From positions 1 to 64,000 of the forward strand of contig NZ_AOIV01000006.1 in the NCBI RefSeq assembly GCF_000337095.1: a stretch of 64,000 nucleotides of DNA, written 5' to 3'. Positions 41,652-53,000 of this stretch are shown one piece after another; the first letter of the stretch is position 1, and every line of letters starts with the position of its first letter. Under the pieces are notes generated by a model. It worked only from the letters and a program-made list of their open reading frames with translations. It did no database searches and was not told where the DNA came from. The translations under genes were made by a program, and so were the position numbers. Source of the stretch: Halogeometricum pallidum JCM 14848 (GTDB lineage Archaea; Halobacteriota; Halobacteria; Halobacteriales; Haloferacaceae).

Positions 41652-42155
41652 TCAGCAGTCGTCCTCGCGGTGGACGTCCGCGAGCCGGTTGTTCGAGACG
41701 TCGTTGTCGCGCCGGGGGTCGAACGCCGACGCGGGCGGCGACGCCGCGTCGACGGACACGCCGACGAGGTTCTCCCGAATCGCGCAGTTCGTGAGGCGCG
41801 GCGCCGCGACTCCTTCGAGGAGGAGTCCGTAACTGTTCCCCGTCGCCTCGACGCCGCGAATCGTCGCACGGTCGACGCTCTGGAGGGAGAGACCGACCTC
41901 CCACGCCTCGACGGCGACGTTCTCGACGACGACGTCGGAGAGCACCGACTCGCCGTCCGCCGCTATCGCCGTCGTGTCCGAGATGCCGTTGCCGACGACG
42001 GCGTGCCCGCGACCGTCGAGCGTGACGCCGTCAGATACGATTCGAATCATCGCGTCCGATGGGGGGGAGGCGCCGCGAATGCCCCTGTCACCCGTCAGCA
42101 CGTACTCGCCCGGTTCGGTGATTCGTCCGTCGTCCGGGACCCGTCTCGAAGCCAT
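41652..42155 (-). CDS. Right-handed beta-helix (NosD-like) repeat protein
   Basis: A 167-residue protein from ATG 42155. The coil pattern shows as VSDGVTLDGRGHAVVGNG, VLSDVVVENVAVEAWEVGLS, VDRATIRGVEATGNSYGLLL and PRLTNCAIRENLVGVSVDAA, the repeat type seen in NosD and pectate-lyase-like proteins. The beginning, RITEPGEYVLTGD, is the typical haloarchaeal lead-in to such helices. No signal peptide is visible, so either it is cytoplasmic or the exported part is missing. It is short for a beta-helix protein and meets the GH5-like gene stop-to-stop with no gap. Confidence 0.72.
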   Translation of the reverse strand: MASRRVPDDGRITEPGEYVLTGDRGIRGASPPSDAMIRIVSDGVTLDGRGHAVVGNGISDTTAIAADGESVLSDVVVENVAVEAWEVGLSLQSVDRATIRGVEATGNSYGLLLEGVAAPRLTNCAIRENLVGVSVDAASPPASAFDPRRDNDVSNNRLADVHREDDC

Positions 42156-42232
42156 GGCGTCCGGTACGTCGGGCGTGTTTAAGGCCGCTCGGGCGGCGGA
42201 GTCGACCGCCTGTCTGCGTTCGTATCCTGCTG

Positions 42233-43090
42233 TCACTCTTGGGACGTCCGCGCGGCGGCGTACCGAACCGTCACAAGCGGCAGTCCGAACAGCGAGATGC
42301 GCTGTTCGGCCAGCACGTCCGCGTCGTTCCCGAAGTCGTCGGAGAACGGCGCGTCGGGGTCCCCCGCCGGCGAGACGCGGAACCGCTGGGCGGCCGGGAG
42401 GCGGAAGGCGCCCGCGCCGGTGTGCAGGTACAGTCCGCCGTCCGGGCAGTCGGTCGTGAGCGCGACCCCCGCCCCGTCGTGTCCCATCCGGAGGACGGTC
42501 GAGAGGTTCGCGCCGGGGAGCGGGACCGCGATGTCGACGAACCGCTCGCCGCCGTCGACGTAGCTCGCGTAGACGGCGACGAACACCGCCTCGCCCGTGT
42601 CGTCGTCGGTTCGAACCCACAGTCGGGGGTCGTCCCGCGGGTCGGCCGAGGCCGCCGGCTCCGCCAGCGCGAACAGTTCGCTGGAGACGCGCTTCGCGTC
42701 GCCGCCGGGGCCGGGGAGGTTGAGCTGTTCGACCCGACTCGTCCATCGACTCGCCAGGCGCGCGCCGAGCGCGTACGGTCGGTGCCACTCCGCGGCGACG
42801 GTCATCTCGAACGAGGCGGTCCGCTCGTAGAGCGCGCGGACGTCGGGGTGAACGGCGTCGGGGTCGAACCCGGGACGGGCGTAGTCGGCGAGCGAATCCA
42901 TCTCCCCCGACACTCGGTCGCCGCGGAGGCCGGTGCGCTCCGGCCACGTCGGACCGACGTACCCGTCGCCGTGGAGCGGAGAGAGCGGGACGCCGCGGGC
43001 CCTGCGGCGAGCTAGTCCGAGCGCACCGCCGACCGCCAGTCCGACGACGCCCAGACCCAGCGCGGCCGTCCGAATCGAATCCCCGAACAC
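42233..43090 (-). CDS. Membrane-anchored protein of unknown function
   Basis: A 285-residue protein read from GTG 43090. One N-terminal hydrophobic helix (residues 10-27) is followed by an Arg-rich cytoplasmic-looking junction, then a soluble domain of about 250 residues. The domain contains PTWPERTGLRGDR, FEMTVAAEWHRPYALGARLA, and strands such as VFVAVYASYVDGG, YLHTGAGAF and LAEQRISLFGLPLVTVRY. No catalytic motif or family is recognised. It lies 77 nt upstream of the beta-helix gene on the same strand. Confidence 0.65.
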   Translation of the reverse strand: MFGDSIRTAALGLGVVGLAVGGALGLARRRARGVPLSPLHGDGYVGPTWPERTGLRGDRVSGEMDSLADYARPGFDPDAVHPDVRALYERTASFEMTVAAEWHRPYALGARLASRWTSRVEQLNLPGPGGDAKRVSSELFALAEPAASADPRDDPRLWVRTDDDTGEAVFVAVYASYVDGGERFVDIAVPLPGANLSTVLRMGHDGAGVALTTDCPDGGLYLHTGAGAFRLPAAQRFRVSPAGDPDAPFSDDFGNDADVLAEQRISLFGLPLVTVRYAAARTSQE

Positions 43091-45540
<2,450 letters not shown>

Positions 45541-45583
45541 GCCCGGTCGACTGAGTTCGACCGAGAGCCCCGGAGACGACGGC

Positions 45584-45609
45584 GCGCCCGCCGGTTCGGC
45601 GGCGGGCGC
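45584..45609. terminator. GC-rich hairpin downstream of katG
   Basis: gcgcccgccg and its complement cggcgggcgc enclose a 6-nt loop gttcgg, 44 nt after the katG stop. A six-T run follows only at about 45664-45669, so if it terminates transcription it is not a textbook terminator. Confidence 0.4.
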
Positions 45610-46080
45610 GGCCCTCTTCGACTCGCCGTCGAGTCACGGACGCGTCATCCGTCGAACTGCGGCTTTTTTCAGCACGATTCGATCGGCCCGGAGACCGGCC
45701 TCGACCGTTCAAACGCACTCCGACCACCTGACCCCGACCGACGGCCGCCGGTCCACCCGATGGCGGCGTTCACCTGCCGTCGGCGAGCGAGTCGGCCGAG
45801 CCACATCGTGCCACCATTTGTTCGCCGCTTCTCAAAGGTGTGGTCGCCGCGGCCGACCGGCGGACGACCGGCCGTGCGGAATCCGGTTCGTTTCACGACT
45901 CGAATCCCGAGGCTGTCGCTGATTCGTTCTGCACTTCTTCGGAACAGAATCAGCGGACTCGACGGGAATTCGGTGCGGCTCGAGACGATACCGATTACAG
46001 TCATCCCGCCGTCCTCTGGCGATTCGTCACGCCACGAATCGGCATCGACCGCTTACGGGATTTAGCCACCGTGAGCTCTG
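45610..46080. other. Non-coding interval between katG and the cobalamin cluster
   Basis: About 470 nt without a convincing gene on either strand: the open frames are short, Arg-rich and lack start context. Together with the hairpin and the recombinase-like remnant, it marks the boundary of the cobalamin cluster and may be decayed mobile-element DNA. Confidence 0.45.
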
Positions 46081-46160
46081 CCACCAGAACCCCTCGGTCC
46101 GACCGAAGCCGTCGAACCGTACCTCGCCGACCGCGAGAGCGAACTCGCCCGCCGCGTCGA
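46081..46160 (+). pseudogene. Short remnant resembling the N-terminus of a haloarchaeal tyrosine recombinase
   Basis: In the frame beginning at 46081 the translation reads EPLGPTEAVEPYLADRESEL, a pattern typical of the N-terminal SAM-like domain of haloarchaeal phage-type integrases. An in-frame TGA lies just upstream and nothing integrase-like follows, so no gene remains. Resemblance covers fewer than 30 residues and could be chance. Confidence 0.3.
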
Positions 46161-47459
46161 TTACAATGAATCGACGAACGCGTCGAAGGCCCCACTCGCG
46201 GGATGGACGTGACAGTACGTTCCCAGCGTCTCGTGTTCGTACAGTCCGTCCCGGTTCTCGTCGATACCGTCGCCGCGTTCGACGTCGAACGCGAACCGCG
46301 CGTCCGACGCCGCGTCCGCACTGGAATAGTGAAACTCGTGACCCCGAAGGCTCGCTCCGGCGCTCGCGGTGAGGGCGTTCGAGCGGGCGCTGAGTTCGAC
46401 GTGGTCCAGTGCCTGATAGCGGTCGTGCATCCGCACGTCCGCGGGCAGAACTTCGGCCATCCGGTGAGTCTCGCCGTCGGCGGTGGTCAGGGTTTCGGCG
46501 AGTGCCATCAGCCCGCCGCACTCGCCGAGGACGGGGAGTCCGTCCGCCGCCGCGGCACCGAGCCGTCGTATCGCCGGGCTCTCCGCCAGCGAGTCAGCGT
46601 GAAGCTCCGGGTACCCGCCCGGCAAGTAGACGCCGTCGCACGCCGGGAGTTCGTCGCCCGCGGTCGGCGCGAAGGTGACCACGTCGGCCCGTTCGCGAAG
46701 CCGTTCGATGGTGGCCGGGTAGCAGAACCGGAACGCCTCGTCTCTGGCGACGGCGACCCGCTTGTCGGTTCGCGGGGGGTCCGTCGCCGGCGTCGGTCGC
46801 GGCGGGACCCGAGCGAGGTCGACGAGTCGGTCGATTCGCACGTGTTCGGCGACGGCGTCGAGCGCGTCCGGGTCGAGCGGAGATTCGTCGCCCATCTGCA
46901 GTCCGAGATGTCGGTCGGGGATTTCGAGTCCATCTCGCGGCGGAATCCGACCCAGATACGCGATGTCGTCCGGGAGCGCATCGCGAATACCCGCTTCGTG
47001 GCGTCCGCCGTGGGCGCGCTGTGCGACGATTCCCGCGACGTCGACGTCCCGGTCCGCGTGTGCCGCGTAGCGCTGGAAGCCGAGCGCAGTCGCGGCGACG
47101 CTCTCCATACCGGCTTTCGCATCGACGACCAAGACGACCGGGAGGTCGAGCGCCTCGGCGACCATGGCGGTGCTGGAGCCGTCACCGTCGTACAGCCCCA
47201 TCACCCCCTCCACGACGCAGACGTCGCCGTCGCCCCGGTGGTAGTTCCGCCGGAGTCCGTCCGTGCCTTGGAGCCACAGGTCGAGCGTCCGCGACGGTCG
47301 GCCGGCCACCCGTTCGTGGTGACTGGGGTCGATGAAGTCGGGGCCGGCCTTAGCGGGTTGTACCGTATACCCCGCCTCGCCGAGAGCACGAACGATAGCG
47401 AGAGTTGCGACGGTTTTTCCGACTCCCGAGTGCGTCCCGCCGATGACGAAGCCCTTCAT
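46161..47459 (-). CDS. cbiA: Cobyrinate a,c-diamide synthase CbiA
   Basis: A 432-residue glutamine amidotransferase of the cobalamin pathway. The P-loop is GGTHSGVGKTVATL at residues 7-20, EGVMGLYDG near residue 84, and a dethiobiotin synthase-like ATPase domain. The C-terminal amidotransferase has the nucleophile Cys in LPVLGECGGLMAL and His in YCHVHPAS. It amidates the a and c side chains of cob(II)yrinate using ATP and glutamine. Its ATG overlaps the stop of the upstream 52-codon frame (ATGA), so it is translationally coupled in an operon with that frame and the CbiX-like gene. Confidence 0.95.
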   Translation of the reverse strand: MKGFVIGGTHSGVGKTVATLAIVRALGEAGYTVQPAKAGPDFIDPSHHERVAGRPSRTLDLWLQGTDGLRRNYHRGDGDVCVVEGVMGLYDGDGSSTAMVAEALDLPVVLVVDAKAGMESVAATALGFQRYAAHADRDVDVAGIVAQRAHGGRHEAGIRDALPDDIAYLGRIPPRDGLEIPDRHLGLQMGDESPLDPDALDAVAEHVRIDRLVDLARVPPRPTPATDPPRTDKRVAVARDEAFRFCYPATIERLRERADVVTFAPTAGDELPACDGVYLPGGYPELHADSLAESPAIRRLGAAAADGLPVLGECGGLMALAETLTTADGETHRMAEVLPADVRMHDRYQALDHVELSARSNALTASAGASLRGHEFHYSSADAASDARFAFDVERGDGIDENRDGLYEHETLGTYCHVHPASGAFDAFVDSL

Positions 47460-47614
47460 GGGACAACATCGGTTTTCTTCGACATGAGTCCGTCGTCGGT
47501 CAGTGACCGGCCCAGTCGCCGGGCCTCCTCGAACGCGTCCGAGGCGGATTCGACCGGGCGGGGCGTCCGGCTGTCTCCACCGACCGGAACGAATCTCATC
47601 GCCCAATCCCTCAT
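47456..47614 (-). CDS. Small 52-residue protein coupled between the CbiX-like gene and cbiA
   Basis: An open frame of 52 codons with ATGA overlaps at both ends: its ATG overlaps the stop of the CbiX-like gene and its TGA overlaps the ATG of cbiA. The product begins MRDWAMRFVPVGGDSRTP, contains SASDAFEEARRLGRSLTDDG and ends SKKTDVVP. The double overlap leaves no non-coding sequence between the flanking genes, which argues that it is translated. No family, cysteine or metal-binding motif recognised. A role in cobyrinate metabolism is suggested by position alone. Confidence 0.7.
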   Translation of the reverse strand: MRDWAMRFVPVGGDSRTPRPVESASDAFEEARRLGRSLTDDGLMSKKTDVVP

Positions 47615-48399
47615 CGCTGACCACCTTCGCCGTCGGTCGCTACCGGGCGGTGCGTCTCGGTCAGTCGTCCCTCGAAGGAGGCCGTCGGGGAGGCGTCGTT
47701 GCGCGCGAGAGCGCGCTGTTTTTCGACCTCGGCGTGAACGGCATCCGTGATGCGTCCGTGCGCTCCGTAGGGGTCTGCGTACTCGATACCGCCGCGTGCG
47801 AGTTCGAGTTCGTCGGGAATCCTGCGCTCCGTCGCTTCGCTCCGTGCGAGAAAGACCGGGACCGCGACCGACCGCGTCTTCGTGGTGTTGTACCGGACAC
47901 ATTCGACCGTGGGATTCTGGAGGAGATAGCACGTGAGAACCTCGCCGTACTCCGACTGCTCGCGGAGTCGGGCCGCGTGGTAGTCGACGGTCTGTCGGTG
48001 ATAGGGCTTCGAACTGCTCCCGAATCCGACGAGGATGAGAGACACGTCGTCGGACGGCCGAGCGAGCGCCGCTCCCCGCTCCTCGATTGCCTCGGTGACC
48101 GCGGGACTCTGTCCGAGCGGTTCACAGTACCGAACGTCCCCTGCGACGTACGAGAGCGCCGCCGGGATGTCGCGTATCGTCTCGTGAGTGTGTGCGGTAC
48201 ACATCGGCACCGCGTACACCGCGTCGGCGGCTATTCGCTCGAACTGCGCTCGGAGTTCGCGGATCGGTTCGCTCTCGTACGTCGCCACTGCGACCGTGTC
48301 GACGACGCTACGCCGTCGGAGTCGCTCGGCGTGCACCTCCAGGACTTCGCGTGCGTTCCTCGTATCGCGGCCGATGAGCAGTAGTGATTCGGTTGTCAT
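47611..48399 (-). CDS. CbiX-like protein with degenerate active sites
   Basis: A 262-residue duplicated chelatase-fold protein resembling sirohydrochlorin cobaltochelatase. The first half begins LLLIGRDTRNAREVL, where CbiX has HGS, and has VPMCTAHTHETIRDIP, where the metal-binding His is kept. The second half has VGFGSSSKPYHRQT, with Phe in place of His, and VPVFLARSEATERRIP, with no His. The catalytic pair is thus incomplete in each half; compare the canonical cbiX at 59383. It may be a cobalt-carrying or regulatory paralogue. ATG 48399 is set by a TATA-like tttatc at about 48421. Confidence 0.75.
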   Translation of the reverse strand: MTTESLLLIGRDTRNAREVLEVHAERLRRRSVVDTVAVATYESEPIRELRAQFERIAADAVYAVPMCTAHTHETIRDIPAALSYVAGDVRYCEPLGQSPAVTEAIEERGAALARPSDDVSLILVGFGSSSKPYHRQTVDYHAARLREQSEYGEVLTCYLLQNPTVECVRYNTTKTRSVAVPVFLARSEATERRIPDELELARGGIEYADPYGAHGRITDAVHAEVEKQRALARNDASPTASFEGRLTETHRPVATDGEGGQR

Positions 48400-48419
48400 G
48401 GGGCCATTGAACAAATGAA

Positions 48420-48448
48420 CTTTATCTATCCCAAGTTGGGTTGCATAA
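48420..48448 (-). promoter_or_regulatory. Promoter and palindromic candidate operator of the cbiA operon
   Basis: On the minus strand a TATA-like gataaa lies 22-27 nt before ATG 48399. Immediately upstream of it is the 11-bp palindrome cccaagttggg (48430-48440), followed by ttatgcaa (48441-48448 in complement). The same 8-mer ttatgcaa occurs in the cbtB promoter at 56271. A cobalt or B12 regulator site is a possibility; no known operator is identified. Confidence 0.4.
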
Positions 48449-48590
48449 TCGGTCGAGATGGATTCTGAAATATGTTTTGGTGACTCGACGACGTTCGCCG
48501 CGTGAGACGGATTCGGCCCTAGCCGGAGACAGTCGTAGTCAGGCGATGAGCGCAGGAGCGCGCCGGACGAGAGAACCGGAGAGGGAGGGG

Positions 48591-49349
48591 CTATCTGGAC
48601 CGAACCGCGAGAACCGAGAGGTCGGAGAACGGTGACGCGTCCTCCGCTGACTCTGCCGCCATCGCCGAGAGTCCTTCCAGCGTCGTCTCGGTCACCGCTT
48701 CGTTCGCGTGCGTCAATCGTTCGAGTACCAGCGCCTCCAGCGATGGTGACGCGCCCGCGTCGAGTAAGTCGGCGGCGACGTCCTCGGGCATCCAGTCGTA
48801 GGGGCGCGGAAGTACGAGGAGGTGCCGGTCGCCGACGTCCTCGCGGAGTCGCCGGAGGTCCGACGCGATGGCTCCGCTCTTGTGCAGGGTCACGAACGTC
48901 GATTCCTCCATCGGCGTTCGCGCCCGACTCGCGGCGACCTGAAGGGACGATATCCCCGGAACGATCCGGACGGGCGAGTCGACTGCGGCCTGAACCTTTC
49001 CGAGGAACTGGTACCCCGAGTGGTTCGGGTCGCCCATCAGCACGGCCGTTCCGGACTCACCGCCCGAGACGCGGTCGGCGAACGCCGCGAGCGTCTCAGC
49101 CTCGTCGCGGTAACCGCAGGTGAGCAGGTCGGCGTCCGTCCGTTCGCGGACGAACTCGACGACCGTCTCGAACCCGACCACGACCTCGGCGTCGCGAATA
49201 GCGCGCTCACCGCGAGGGGTGAGATACTCCAAGTTCCCCGGACCGATACCGACCGCGTGTACCGGATTCTCCGCGGAGAGGGACTCGGACGCCGACGCCG
49301 CGAGTACCGCCGGGTCGGGACGGGTCTCCGAGTCGGACGTGTCGCTCAC
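48591..49349 (-). CDS. cbiE: Cobalt-precorrin-7 C5-methyltransferase CbiE
   Basis: A 252-residue tetrapyrrole methylase, CbiE/CobL-N type. The SAM-fold loop is HAVGIGPGNLEYLTPRG, followed by AEVVVGFETVVEFV, VLMGDPNHSGYQFLGK and RIVPGISSLQVAASR; catalytic-region residues near FVTLHKSG follow. The start is GTG 49349, whose GTGA overlaps the cbiC stop, so cbiC and cbiE are coupled. The N-terminal 27 residues are an acidic Ser/Asp tail. It methylates the C5 position in the anaerobic corrin pathway. No separate cbiT lies in this part of the cluster. Confidence 0.9.
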   Translation of the reverse strand: MSDTSDSETRPDPAVLAASASESLSAENPVHAVGIGPGNLEYLTPRGERAIRDAEVVVGFETVVEFVRERTDADLLTCGYRDEAETLAAFADRVSGGESGTAVLMGDPNHSGYQFLGKVQAAVDSPVRIVPGISSLQVAASRARTPMEESTFVTLHKSGAIASDLRRLREDVGDRHLLVLPRPYDWMPEDVAADLLDAGASPSLEALVLERLTHANEAVTETTLEGLSAMAAESAEDASPFSDLSVLAVRSR

Positions 49350-50074
49350 GGAAGGTCGACCTCTCCGTCTCGAACGTCGCTCGCCACGTGGACGAGTTCG
49401 TTCGTCAGTCCGGCCGCCAACCCGCTTCCGCCGCGGCGGCCGACGTTCGTTATCGCAGGGACGCCGTGCCTCTCTGCGACCGCTCTGAGACGCCTCCGAC
49501 TCTCCGCCGCTTTGACGAACCCGACTGGGGTGGCGACGACGACGGCGGGGCGCGTCCCGTCTTCGATGCAGTCCGCCAGAGCGAGTGCCGCCGTCGGCGC
49601 ATTTCCGACGGCGGCGATGGCGTCGTCGTAGACCCCCCGCCGGTCGAGATTGAGAACGGACGCGGCCGTTCGCGTCATGCCCGTCCGTCTCGCGAGTTCC
49701 CCGCCGTTTCCGATGGCCTTCTCCACGCGGCAGTCGTGGCCGCGTCCGGTGATACCCGCTTTGACCATGGTGATGTCGGTGACGATGGGACGCTCCTCGA
49801 GAACCGCCCGCGCGCCGGCGACAACCGGTTCGTCCGCTGTCTCACCGGTGAATCGGACGAGGTGCTGGAATTCGGGGTCGCCCGTCGCGTGGACGCTCTT
49901 CTGCCGGATGCGGTCGGCCAACGTCTCGTCCGGGACGAGTCCGCGGACGCGGTCCATGCTCGTCTCGGCGATTTCCATCGCGTTCTCCGTGGTCGCGCCC
50001 AGGTCGGCGTACTCCTCGAACTCCTCACCGGACGCTTCGGCGCCGCCGTCGGTTCGTCGGTCGTCAGTCGTCAT
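49346..50074 (-). CDS. cbiC: Precorrin-8X/cobalt-precorrin-8 methylmutase CbiC
   Basis: A 242-residue CbiC/CobH methylmutase. The catalytic His is in KSVHATGDPEFQHLV near residue 60. Later blocks are PIVTDITMVKAGI, NAPTAALALAD and VVVATPVGFVKAAESRR, all typical of the family. It moves the C11 methyl group to C12 and yields hydrogenobyrinate/cobyrinate. Its 5' end overlaps the end of cobN by 11 nt and its 3' end overlaps cbiE, so cobN, cbiC and cbiE form one operon. Confidence 0.93.
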   Translation of the reverse strand: MTTDDRRTDGGAEASGEEFEEYADLGATTENAMEIAETSMDRVRGLVPDETLADRIRQKSVHATGDPEFQHLVRFTGETADEPVVAGARAVLEERPIVTDITMVKAGITGRGHDCRVEKAIGNGGELARRTGMTRTAASVLNLDRRGVYDDAIAAVGNAPTAALALADCIEDGTRPAVVVATPVGFVKAAESRRRLRAVAERHGVPAITNVGRRGGSGLAAGLTNELVHVASDVRDGEVDLP

Positions 50075-53000
50075 CGCTCGCCACCCCCGTTACCTCGGCG
50101 TTTCCGCTGCGCGCCTCGATATCGCCGTCGACCCGGAGGTTGACGTCGCGGAGTCGGTCGACCGTCTCGTCGTCGGCGTCCCACAGTCCGCGGTCGACCG
50201 CCTCGAGGAGCGTGTCGGTGATGCTCTCTAGCGCCCACGGGTTCACGTCGCGCATCCACTCCTGACGCGCCTCGTCGAAAGCGTACTTCTCCGCCACGTC
50301 GCCCCAGAGCGTGTCGCTCACGACGTCCGTGGTGGCGTCCCAGCCGAGGACCACGTCGACCGTCGTCGACAGGTCTCCGGCACCCTTGTACTCGTGGTCC
50401 TCCATGCTGTCGAGCCACTCGGGGTTGAGCACGCGAGCGCGCATCGCCTTCCGGACCTTCTCCTCGTTCGTGTAGACCGATACGTTGTCGGGGTCGCTGG
50501 AGTCGCCGACGTAGGAAGCCGGCTCCTCGCCCGCGATTTCCGAGACGGCGGTGATGAATCCACCGTGGAAGGCGTACCAATCGGAGCTGTCGAACTCGTC
50601 CTGTTCGGCGGTGTCCTCTATCTTGACCGTCGCGTCGACGCTCCCGAGTCGGCGCTCGAAGGCATCGTGCGCCTCCGAGACGCGACCCCGTTTTCCGAGC
50701 GCGTACCCGCCCCACTGGACGTACACGTCAGCGAGGTCCGAGCGGTCGTCCCAGTTGCCCTCGTCGACGGCCTTGTTGGTTCCCGCGCCGTACCCGCCGG
50801 GGCGCGTCGTGAACACGCGCCGTTTTGCGGCTTTCTCCGGTTTGTCGACGCCGTCCTCGTCGAGTCGTCTGGTCTCCTCCTCGACGTGTTTCTTCACGTA
50901 GTTCATCTCGTGGGGCTCGTCGAGGTCGACGACGGCGTCGACGGCGTCGTGAATCACGCCCGCGGTCTGCGGGAAGGCGTCGCGGAACAGTCCCGAGACG
51001 CGGGCGGTGACGTCGATTCGGGGACGGTCCAGTTCGTCCAGCGGAATGGGCTCGACGTCGTCGATGCGCCCGGCGTCGGTCCAGACGGGTTCGACGCCCA
51101 TCAGCGCGAGAACCTGTGCGATGGTCTCACCGCGCGTTCGAACGGTCGGCGTCCCCCACACGACGACGCCGACCTCTTCGGGGTAGGCCCCCTCGTCTCG
51201 CGGTTCGCCCTGCTCACCGCTCGACTGTTCTACGGCGCTGTGCGCCGCACTCTCCTCGCAGTGGCGTTCAGCGATACCGTCCGCCACCGCGCGGCCGACC
51301 CGCCACGCGCTCTTCGCCGGCACCTTCCGCGGATCGAGCGTGTAGAAGTTCCGCGCCGTCGGCAACAGGTCGACCCCACCTCGCGTCGGGGCACCGCTGC
51401 CACCGGGCGGGACGTACTCGCCGGCCAGCGCATCCGCCGTCCTCGGGACTTCGTCCTCGGCGCCTCGCACTCGCGGCGCCGCTTCCTCGCAGATGAACGA
51501 GAGCGCCTCGCGGAGGTCGTCGTGCGCCCCCGACTTCGCCCGCGCGTCCCTGAGGGGGTCGACATCGACGACGAGGAGGTTCATGTTGAGTTCGTCCTCG
51601 GTTCCGGCCTCTACCTCCGAGGCCGGCACGTCGAAGTCGTGAGCGGCCAGCGTCTCCACGAGCGACAGGCTCGTTTCGTACACCTCGTCCGCCGCCTCCG
51701 ACAACGTCATGCCCAGTTCGTCGTCGTACGCGCCCGGTTCGTCGAGCATCCGCTGATAGTCGACGCCGAGCACGCCGGCCACGCTCTCGCGGAGGCTCGG
51801 TCCGCCCGGGTTCTCCAGTCGGGTGAGCGCGACGAGGTATTCGACGAGACGGTCCGCCTCGGGGGGTTCGCTCATCGTGTGGAGCCCCATCCGTATCTGC
51901 GTCGTCTTCACGTCGGTGAGGTACGCGTGGACCCGTTCGACGAGTTCGTCGACGTCCACCGCCGCCCGCGGGTCGCTTTGCTCACCGCTCGCCCGGTCCG
52001 AAGCGCTTCGCGCCTCGCCGTCTCCTTCGACCGTCCCCTCCGCGAGAGTGGTCCCGACTTCTTCGGGACCGCGAACCTCGACGCGGTCGTCGATTTCTCC
52101 GGCGACGCCGAGTTCGACCGCGAGGTCGAGTTCGTCGATCGTCTCCCGGAGGAGTCGCTCGAGGTGTTCACCGTCGTCGGTGCGGGCGTCTTCCATCCCG
52201 GCCTCGCGGTACTGGTCGGCGAGTTCCTCGAGTTCGGCCAGTTCGTCGTACGTGCCGGCGTTGCGCATCACTGGCGTCAGGTAGTCGACGACGGCCGCGT
52301 ACGACCGCCGCTTCGCTTGGGTTCCCTCTCCCGGGTTGTTGATGATGTAGGGGTAGACGTTCGGCAGGTCGTCGAGGAGCTGGTCCGGGGCGCTTTCCCC
52401 GTTCAAGCCGACCGTCTTGCCCGGAAGCCACTCCAGGCTCCCGTGCGTGCCGAGGTGGACGACCGCGTCGGCGTCGTACGCGTTTCGGAGCCAGCCGTAG
52501 AACGCCACGTAATCGTGCGGCGGTTGGAGGTCGGAGTCGTGGTAGACCTTCGAGGGGTCCATGCCGAACCCGCGCGGCGGCTGGACGGTGACGAGGACGT
52601 TTCCGAACTCGACGCCGGGAACGGCGAACGGCCGGTCGGGCACCTCGCCCCACTCCTCGACGACGTTCGACTGGAAGCGTTCGTCCGCGGCCGCGAACCA
52701 CTCGCGATACTGCTCGGTGGACACGACATCGACGCTCAGGTCTCGGACGTCATCCGGAGCGACCCAGCGGTCCTCGAGCGTTAGCTGTGCGGTCAGCCGT
52801 TCGACGAGGGCCTGGCCGCTCTCCGGCCGTCTCCCGCCGAGGTCGTAGTTCCGGGACGCGAGTTCCTCGAGGAGGTTGACCGTGCTCTCGGGACTGTCGA
52901 GGCCGAACGCGGTGCCGATACCGTCGTCGCTCGGCGGGTAGTTGTGCAACACGACCGCGATGCGCTTCTCCTCGTTGGGCGTGTGCCGGAGTTCCGCCCA

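Noticed and set aside
41652-42947. A longer form of the beta-helix protein extending through the next gene
   Set aside because: The added 260 residues are the shifted-frame shadow of the unknown anchored protein, Arg/Gly-rich, and the beta-helix start at 42155 is natural.
48400-48590. A cobalamin riboswitch upstream of the CbiX-like gene
   Set aside because: The interval is only 191 nt, shows no B12-box-like conserved core that I can recognise, and the TATA box lies too close to the start codon to leave a leader.
50394-52784. A 796-codon plus-strand frame across cobN
   Set aside because: Shadow of cobN; there is no start context and no recognisable domain, while cobN is complete on the other strand.
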